From Acidithiobacillus ferrooxidans ATCC 23270 (GTDB lineage Bacteria; Pseudomonadota; Gammaproteobacteria; Acidithiobacillales; Acidithiobacillaceae), in the NCBI RefSeq assembly GCF_000021485.1, contig NC_011761.1, forward strand, positions 1 to 64,000: a stretch of 64,000 nucleotides of DNA, read 5' to 3'. Under the pieces are notes generated by a model. That model had not been told where the DNA came from. It saw only the letters and a list, made by a program, of their open reading frames with translations, and searched no databases. Made by a program: the position numbers and the translations under genes. The first letter of the stretch is position 1. The number at the start of each line of letters is the position of its first letter. Below are positions 58,419 through 64,000 of this stretch, one piece after another.

Positions 58419-60209
58419 ATGCGGACACACTATTGTAACGGCATTCACGAAGGCCTGATCGGCCAGACGGTCACCCTCTGCGGCTGGGCGCAACGGCGTC
58501 GCGACCACGGTGGCGTCATTTTCATAGACCTGCGGGACCGCGAAGGTCTGGTGCAGATCGTCGCCGATCCGGACCAGGTCGACGCCTTCGCGGCCGCCAA
58601 CGAATGCCGCAGCGAGTTTGTGCTGCAGGTCGAGGGTGTTCTCCGTGCCCGTCCCGCGGGTACCGAGAATCCCCACATGCCCAGTGGCAAGGTCGAGCTG
58701 GCCGCAGCGCGCATCCGTATTCTCAACCGATCCGAGCCGGTCCCCTTCCCCCTGGATGAGGAAGACATCGCCGAGAACCTCCGGCTCAAGTACCGCTATC
58801 TCGACCTGCGCCGTCCGGAAATGCTCCATCGTCTGCGCCTGCGCCATCAGGTCACCCGCTTCGTGCGCGGCTATCTGGACAATGCCGGCTTTATCGACGT
58901 GGAAACCCCCGTCCTTACCCGCTCCACCCCCGAAGGCGCCCGTGACTATCTGGTGCCGTCGCGCACCCAGCCGGGACACTTTTTCGCGCTGCCCCAGAGC
59001 CCGCAGCTCTTCAAGCAGCTTCTGATGGTGGCGGGACTGGACCGCTATTACCAGATCACCAAGTGCTTCCGCGACGAAGACTTGCGAGCCGATCGTCAGC
59101 CGGAATTCACCCAGATCGATATCGAGGCCTCGTTTGTCGATGAAGAGGCCGTCATGGGGACTGCCGAGCCCATGATTCGCGGGCTGTTTGCCGAGGTGTT
59201 GGGCGTGCAGTTGCCCGATCCCTTCCCGCGGATGACCTACCGGGACGCCATGCACCGCTTCGGCGTCGATCGCCCCGATCTACGCAATCCGCTGGAACTG
59301 ACAGAGCTCACCGATCTCATGCGCGCGGTGGACTTCAAAGTGTTCCGCGAAGCCGCCGAACGTCCGCATGGGCGGGTGGCCTGCCTGCGGGTGCCCGGTG
59401 GCGCCCAGCTCAGCCGGGCGCAGATCGATGCCTATACCCAGTTCACCGCCATCTACGGGGCCAGGGGCCTGGCCTGGATCAAGGTGAATGCCCTGGATCA
59501 GGGTAACGAAGGCCTGCAATCCCCCATCGTCAAGTTCCTGCCGGAAATGGTCCTGAGCGAAATCCTCCGGCGCAGCGGCGCAGCGGCGGGCGACATCCTC
59601 TTTTTCGGCGCGGATACCGCCAAAATCGTCAACGAGGCTCTCGGCAACCTGCGTAACCGTGTCGCCGCTGATCTGGGTTTGCTGGAGGGCGAATGGTGCC
59701 CGGTCTGGATCACCGACTTCCCCATGTTCGACTATGACGACAAGGAGGATCGCTGGACTTCCACCCATCATCCTTTTACCGCGCCGCAGACGGAACACCT
59801 GGAAACCCTCGGTCAGGATCCCGGCAATGCCTTGGCGCGGGCCTACGATCTGGTGCTCAATGGCAACGAGATCGGCGGCGGCAGCATCCGCATCCATCAG
59901 GAGGCGGTACAGGAAAAGGTCTTCGCCGCCCTCGGTATCGGGGCGGAAGAAGCCCGGGACAAATTCGGCTTCCTGCTCGATGCCCTGCATTATGGGGCGC
60001 CACCCCACGGTGGTCTGGCTTTCGGGCTGGATCGACTGGTGATGCTCCTGTGCGGCGCCGAGACCATTCGTGACGTGATCGCCTTTCCCAAGACGCAAAA
60101 GGCCGGTTGCCTGCTCACCGAAGCCCCCGGTACGGTCGCCGACAAGCAGCTTCAGGAACTCGGCATCCGCCTGCGCCCCGGTGTCGGGGGTGGCGTTCCC
60201 AATCCCTGA
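58419..60209 (+). CDS. aspS: Aspartyl-tRNA synthetase
   Basis: A 596-aa class II synthetase: N-terminal OB-fold anticodon domain ([20 protein letters not shown]), catalytic motif 2 ([19 protein letters not shown]), the bacterial GAD insertion domain and motif 3 ([16 protein letters not shown]). ATG 58419 begins [16 protein letters not shown] as in the family. The His in RRRDHGG and the Gly of RPAGTENP are the residues associated with non-discriminating enzymes (E. coli has Leu and Asn), so it may charge both tRNA-Asp and tRNA-Asn, with GatCAB completing Asn-tRNA; that is inference. Confidence 0.95.
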   Translation: MRTHYCNGIHEGLIGQTVTLCGWAQRRRDHGGVIFIDLRDREGLVQIVADPDQVDAFAAANECRSEFVLQVEGVLRARPAGTENPHMPSGKVELAAARIRILNRSEPVPFPLDEEDIAENLRLKYRYLDLRRPEMLHRLRLRHQVTRFVRGYLDNAGFIDVETPVLTRSTPEGARDYLVPSRTQPGHFFALPQSPQLFKQLLMVAGLDRYYQITKCFRDEDLRADRQPEFTQIDIEASFVDEEAVMGTAEPMIRGLFAEVLGVQLPDPFPRMTYRDAMHRFGVDRPDLRNPLELTELTDLMRAVDFKVFREAAERPHGRVACLRVPGGAQLSRAQIDAYTQFTAIYGARGLAWIKVNALDQGNEGLQSPIVKFLPEMVLSEILRRSGAAAGDILFFGADTAKIVNEALGNLRNRVAADLGLLEGEWCPVWITDFPMFDYDDKEDRWTSTHHPFTAPQTEHLETLGQDPGNALARAYDLVLNGNEIGGGSIRIHQEAVQEKVFAALGIGAEEARDKFGFLLDALHYGAPPHGGLAFGLDRLVMLLCGAETIRDVIAFPKTQKAGCLLTEAPGTVADKQLQELGIRLRPGVGGGVPNP

Positions 60210-60294
60210 AAGGCGGGCGCTTGACGGCTGGCGGACGGCTTCGTAACGTGAACGGATATTTTTGCACGCGCAATGGCGCCTGAGAGGGTCGGTT

Positions 60295-61392
60295 ATGGGT
60301 GTGGAAACGGTGAGGATTCAGGGGCTGCGGAGCAGTGACGCGGCGGAATTGGATGCGCGAATCCGGCGGGCCAAGGCTGCGCTGGGCAAGCGTGCGGTCA
60401 TTCTCGGCCACCACTATCAGCGCGAAGAAGTCTATCGCCACGCCGACTTTCATGGCGACTCCTTGCAACTCTCCCGTGCTGCCGCCGAGCAGGAGGCCGA
60501 GTTCATCGTCTTCTGCGGCGTTCATTTCATGGCCGAAGTGGCCGATATCCTCAGCCGCCCGGAACAGGCGAGCATCCTGCCGGACCTCAATGCTGGCTGC
60601 TCCATGGCCGATATGGCCGACATGCCCCAGGTGCAGCGTGCCTGGGAGGAGCTGGCGACGGTGATCGATGTGGAGCAGGAGGTGACACCGGTCACTTACG
60701 TGAACTCTTCGGCCGCGCTCAAGGCCTTCTGCGGTGTCCACGGCGGTACCGTCTGCACCTCCTCCAATGCCCGCAAGGTGCTCGACTGGGCCTTCGGGCA
60801 ACGCCCCAAGGCCCTGTTTTTCCCGGATCAGCATCTGGGACGCTGGACCGGGTACCAACTGGGCATTCCCCTGCGCGACATGCCGGTCTGGGACCCCAGC
60901 CTGCCGCTGGGCGGCCTCACGCCGGAAGAAATCCGTCGTGCCAGAATCCTGCTCTGGAAGGGGCATTGCTCGGTCCACCAGATGTTTCAGCCGGCCCACA
61001 TCGAACGCTGGCGCCGCGAGCATCCCCAGGGGCAGGTGATCGCCCATCCGGAGGCGTCTTTTGAAGTCTGCCAGATGTCCGATGCCGTCGGTTCCACGGA
61101 TTTCATCCTGCGCACGGTCAAGGCCTCGCCACCCGGCAGTGCGTGGCTGGTGGGCACGGAAATCAATCTGGTCACCCGCCTGGCCAGCGAGGTGCGCGCC
61201 GAAGACAAGACCGTGGAGTTCATGTCGCCCATGGTCTGCATGTGCTCCACCATGTTCCGCATCGACCCGGAACAACTGGCGTGCTCGCTGGAGAGTCTCC
61301 TCGCGGGCCAGGTGGTCAACCGCATCCAGGTGGACCCGGAGACCGCAGCGCAAGCCCGGCTGGCGCTGGAGCGCATGCTGGCGGTTTCCTGA
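60295..61392 (+). CDS. nadA: Quinolinate synthase
   Basis: A 365-aa [4Fe-4S] enzyme that condenses iminoaspartate with dihydroxyacetone phosphate in NAD synthesis. AVILGHHYQREEVYRHADFHGDS and IVFCGVHFMAEVADIL are signature segments; cluster-ligand Cys residues are in FCGVHF, LLWKGHCSVHQ and MVCMCSTMFR. ATG 60295 (MGVETV) is used because the AGAGGGTCGG sequence just before it can act as ribosome site. It precedes the acyltransferase gene by 8 bases. Confidence 0.94.
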   Translation: MGVETVRIQGLRSSDAAELDARIRRAKAALGKRAVILGHHYQREEVYRHADFHGDSLQLSRAAAEQEAEFIVFCGVHFMAEVADILSRPEQASILPDLNAGCSMADMADMPQVQRAWEELATVIDVEQEVTPVTYVNSSAALKAFCGVHGGTVCTSSNARKVLDWAFGQRPKALFFPDQHLGRWTGYQLGIPLRDMPVWDPSLPLGGLTPEEIRRARILLWKGHCSVHQMFQPAHIERWRREHPQGQVIAHPEASFEVCQMSDAVGSTDFILRTVKASPPGSAWLVGTEINLVTRLASEVRAEDKTVEFMSPMVCMCSTMFRIDPEQLACSLESLLAGQVVNRIQVDPETAAQARLALERMLAVS

Positions 61393-61400
61393 CGAACCCC

Positions 61401-62012
61401 ATGGGGCAACCGTCTGCGGTGGCCGACCAGGCAACGGAATGGTCCTTTACCCAGCGTGGCCTACATGCCCTGCTTTATGGCTACACCCGCTTTTATCAGG
61501 GAGGCCGCTGGGAGCGCAGCAGCGTTCCCGAGACCGGACCGGCCATCCTCGCCTGCAACCATGTTTCCGTGCTCGACCCTTTATTCCTGGTGGCCAGCAA
61601 TCAGCGGATCATTTCCTTTCTGGTCGCGCAGGAATATTACGACAAGGCCTGGGTGCGCCGCCTACTGGAGCAGACCTACAGCATCCCCGTACGCCGCGAC
61701 CGTCGTGACGTGGCCGCCCTCCTGCAGGCGCGACGGATGCTGGAAGACGGACGGGTGCTGGGCATATTTCCCGAGGGCGGGATCAACCGCGAGGAAACCC
61801 AGAAAGGCCTTGCCTGGCTGGTGCGGGAAAGCGCCGCGCCGGTGGTGCCCGCCCATATCAGTGGCGCGCGACAAGGCCGCTCGGACTTCAGCACCTGGGT
61901 ACACCGCCAGCGGCCTTTGCTGCGTTATGGGGTGCCTCTGCATTTTCATCCGGATGCTCACGCCGATGAGGTGCTCGGCGCCACCATGAGCGCCATCGCC
62001 ACGCTCGCATGA
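61401..62012 (+). CDS. 1-acyl-sn-glycerol-3-phosphate acyltransferase-like protein
   Basis: A 203-aa PlsC-family acyltransferase. The catalytic H-x4-D motif is in CNHVSVLDPLF, the substrate motif FPEGGINREE follows near residue 125, and VVPAHISGAR is the fourth block. Members esterify lysophospholipids or other acceptors; the substrate here is unproven. ATG 61401 is the start; the frame continues upstream through nadA in another phase and is not used. Confidence 0.88.
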   Translation: MGQPSAVADQATEWSFTQRGLHALLYGYTRFYQGGRWERSSVPETGPAILACNHVSVLDPLFLVASNQRIISFLVAQEYYDKAWVRRLLEQTYSIPVRRDRRDVAALLQARRMLEDGRVLGIFPEGGINREETQKGLAWLVRESAAPVVPAHISGARQGRSDFSTWVHRQRPLLRYGVPLHFHPDAHADEVLGATMSAIATLA

Positions 62013-62091
62013 CGGCATCCCCGCCTTTGCGGTACCATGAGCGATATTTACTTTTGGCAGAATAGTCCAGTGATAGAACAGGGAGTGCGTC

Positions 62092-62844
62092 ATGTCCGGG
62101 CATAGTAAGTGGTCCACCATCAAGTTCAAGAAGGCGCTGAAGGACGCCAAGCGTGGCAAGATTTTCACCCGCCTCATCCGCGAAATCACGGTGGCGGCGC
62201 GGGCGGGCGGCGGTGATCCGGCCAGCAACTCCCGCTTGCGTCTTGCCCTGGACAAGGCCTACGGGGCCAACATGACCAAAGACACCATCGAGCGGGCGAT
62301 CAAGCGCGGCACCGGCGAACTGGAAGGCGTGGACTATGAAGAAGTCACCTATGAGGGCTATGGCCCCGGCGGTGTCGCGATCCTGATCGAGACCATGACC
62401 GACAACAAGGTGCGGACCGTCGCCGAAGTGCGCCACATATTTTCCAAGCGCGGCGGCAATATGGGTACCGCAGGCTCGGTGGCCTATCAGTTCAAAAAGC
62501 TTGGTCTGATTGTTTTCCCGGCGGATGCCGATGAAGACCGGATTCTCGAAGCGGCCCTGGAAGCGGGTGCGGAAGATGTCGTCAACGAAGGCGAGCGGAT
62601 CGCCGTTTATACGGCTCCATCGGATCTGCACAGCGTGGTTCTGGCCCTGGAAGCGGCGGGGCTCAAGCCGGAAGAAAGTGAAATGACGATGATCCCGGAG
62701 AATACGATCGAGGTCAGCGGTGAGGAGGCGGAAAAACTGCTGCGGCTCATCGATTTCCTCGAAGAAAACGATGACGTGCAGAACGTCTATGCCAACTACG
62801 ACATCAGTGACGAAGAAATGGCCCGCCTGGAAGCGACATCCTGA
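62092..62844 (+). CDS. yebC: YebC/PmpR-family regulator
   Basis: A 250-aa protein of the TACO1/YebC family. The start [20 protein letters not shown] and [20 protein letters not shown] are highly conserved. Members act as transcription regulators and, in some bacteria, help translation of proline-rich stretches. GGGAG lies 9 bases before ATG 62092. It precedes ruvC and ruvA, the typical order. Confidence 0.96.
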   Translation: MSGHSKWSTIKFKKALKDAKRGKIFTRLIREITVAARAGGGDPASNSRLRLALDKAYGANMTKDTIERAIKRGTGELEGVDYEEVTYEGYGPGGVAILIETMTDNKVRTVAEVRHIFSKRGGNMGTAGSVAYQFKKLGLIVFPADADEDRILEAALEAGAEDVVNEGERIAVYTAPSDLHSVVLALEAAGLKPEESEMTMIPENTIEVSGEEAEKLLRLIDFLEENDDVQNVYANYDISDEEMARLEATS

Positions 62845-62926
62845 ACCTGCGGCGGAATTCCCGGCGAGCGTGGCGGCCGTGGCGCTGAACGGAGGGGCAA
62901 CGCCTGCCTTCCTGCCCCAGGCTGCG

Positions 62927-63427
62927 GTGCGGATCATCGGTATCGACCCGGGTTCTTTGCGCACCGGCTACGGCATTATCGAGTCCGACGCGGCCGGAGA
63001 ACTCCGGCATGTGGCCCACGGCTGCCTGAATGTGTCCGGACAGCCGTTTCTGGAGCGCATCGGCGCCATCTACCGTGAACTGAAACAGATCATCGGCACG
63101 TATCATCCCGAGGAAGCCGCCATCGAACAGGTGTTCATGGCGCGCAATGCGGATTCCGCCCTCAAGCTGGGGCAGGCGCGCGGCGCCGCCCTCGTCGCCT
63201 TGTTGGAAGCCGGGTTGCCCGTAGAGGAATACACGGCGCTGCAGATCAAAAAAGCCGCCGTCGGCGGTGGCCACGCAGCCAAGGAACAGGTGCAGAGCAT
63301 GGTCCGCTGGCTCCTCAAACTCAGCGAAAACCCGCAGGCGGACGCGGCGGATGCGCTGGCCTGCGCCATTTGTCATGCCCACCATGGCCGCACCCGGCAG
63401 CGCTGGCAGCCTGCGGTCAGCCGCTGA
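62927..63427 (+). CDS. ruvC: Holliday junction resolvase RuvC
   Basis: A 166-aa endonuclease that cuts Holliday junctions. The active-site Asp/Glu residues appear in IIGIDPGSLRTGYGII, AIEQVFMARNADSA and near the end DAADALACAICH. The start is uncertain: GTG 62927 gives a product beginning as other RuvC proteins do, but ribosome site strength is poor; GTG 62879 or 62870 would add up to 19 residues. It lies between yebC and ruvA. Confidence 0.9.
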   Translation: MRIIGIDPGSLRTGYGIIESDAAGELRHVAHGCLNVSGQPFLERIGAIYRELKQIIGTYHPEEAAIEQVFMARNADSALKLGQARGAALVALLEAGLPVEEYTALQIKKAAVGGGHAAKEQVQSMVRWLLKLSENPQADAADALACAICHAHHGRTRQRWQPAVSR

Positions 63428-63455
63428 ACCCGTTACGACCAGAGGGCCCTCCGTC

Positions 63456-64000
63456 ATGATCACCTCCCTTACCGGCACCATCCTGCAGCGGCGTCCGCCC
63501 TGGCTCTGGCTCGATGTGCAGGGCGTCGGCTATGAACTGGAGATGCCCCTGTCCGGTTTTTACCAGATGCCCGCCGAAGGCGCGGCGCTGACCGTCCACA
63601 CCCACCTCACGATCCGCGAAGACGCGCATCTGCTCTATGGTTTCATGACCGTGGCGGAACGCGACATGTTTCGGCTGCTGATCCGGGTGAACGGCATCGG
63701 CGGCAAGGTGGCGCTGGCGTGTCTGTCCGGTTTGCCCGCCGAGCGGCTCAGTCAGGCCGTGGCCGAGGGCAACACGGCGCAGCTCACCGCCATCCCTGGA
63801 ATCGGCCCGAAAACCGCCGAGCGGCTGGTGGTGGAACTGCGCGACAAGATGGGCGGCATCGCGCCGGGGCCGATGGGGCGCGGCGGTGCCGGTGATCCCC
63901 GTCAGGAAGCCATTGCAGCGCTGCTGACTTTAGGTTATAAGCCTGCGCAGGCGAGCCAGGCGATAGCCGGTCTGGCGGACGGACTGGGTCTGGAAGACCT
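63456..64000 (+). CDS. ruvA: Holliday junction helicase subunit RuvA (partial)
   Basis: ATG 63456 opens a frame that runs off the window after about 181 codons. The N-terminal OB-fold (MITSLTGTILQRRPPWLWLD, GVGYELEMPLSG) and two helix-hairpin-helix motifs (VNGIGGKVALACLSGL and IPGIGPKTAERLVVEL) are those of RuvA, followed by an Gly-rich linker and the start of domain III (IAALLTLGYKPAQASQAIA). It recognises Holliday junctions for RuvB. ruvB should follow outside. Confidence 0.95.
   Translation, partial: MITSLTGTILQRRPPWLWLDVQGVGYELEMPLSGFYQMPAEGAALTVHTHLTIREDAHLLYGFMTVAERDMFRLLIRVNGIGGKVALACLSGLPAERLSQAVAEGNTAQLTAIPGIGPKTAERLVVELRDKMGGIAPGPMGRGGAGDPRQEAIAALLTLGYKPAQASQAIAGLADGLGLED

Overview
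The window reads as a chromosome segment of an acidophilic, sulfur-oxidising gammaproteobacterium-like organism, almost certainly Acidithiobacillus and most likely A. ferrooxidans or a close relative. The reasons are a tetrathionate hydrolase of the exact expected length (499 aa), two fused DoxDA thiosulfate:quinone oxidoreductases, rhodaneses, a YeeE-type sulfur transporter and housekeeping genes of proteobacterial type. The left edge is origin-proximal: dnaN-recF-gyrB starts at base 86, so dnaA and oriC probably lie just outside. Two ParB-type parS palindromes (15.26 and 23.70 kb) fit that position.

Layout. 0.1-4.6 kb: dnaN-recF-gyrB. 4.8-8.3 kb: one very large flavin/Fe-S oxidoreductase that joins a GltD-like and a PyrK-like module. 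8.4-12.5 kb: a compact chaperone-usher operon with two spore-coat-U-type pilins. 12.55-13.34 kb: a duplicated piece of minE and a small DUF4160/DUF2442 pair. 13.45-20.8 kb (minus strand): lysM-dprA-smg-topA-fdxA-minC-minD-minE. 20.85-27.8 kb (plus): def-fmt-rsmB-DUF4390-ntrY-ntrX. 28.3-34.5 kb: a sensor kinase and a sigma54 activator, then tetH and a porin, with a convincing sigma54 promoter and an upstream palindrome before tetH. 34.6-40.0 kb (minus): mnmE, yidC, yidD, rnpA, rpmH and ettA, with a clear sigma70 promoter for rpmH. 40.1-45.3 kb (minus): LysR regulator and an EmrAB/OprM-type drug efflux system.

45.7-57.2 kb is the sulfur centre of the window. A TDT-family transporter is followed by Tat protein, orphan solute-binding protein, DoxDA and two rhodaneses. 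Facing it on the other strand is a second copy of Tat protein, solute-binding protein and DoxDA, with a TlpA-like thioredoxin at its downstream end and a DUF302-like protein, an unknown secreted protein and YeeE at its upstream end. Together with tetH this suggests a periplasmic cycle: DoxDA oxidises thiosulfate to tetrathionate and reduces quinone, TetH hydrolyses tetrathionate, rhodaneses and the thioredoxin handle sulfane sulfur and disulfides, and YeeE/TDT proteins move sulfur compounds across the membrane. The Tat protein and the solute-binding protein are duplicated with DoxDA in the same order but have no known role; they are the best candidates here for undescribed parts of a known pathway.

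57.3-64 kb: marC (minus), fmdB, aspS, nadA, a PlsC-type acyltransferase, yebC, ruvC and ruvA (cut by the window end). No rRNA, tRNA, CRISPR array or intact insertion sequence was recognised. All functions are from reading motifs and remembered families; no database search was possible.
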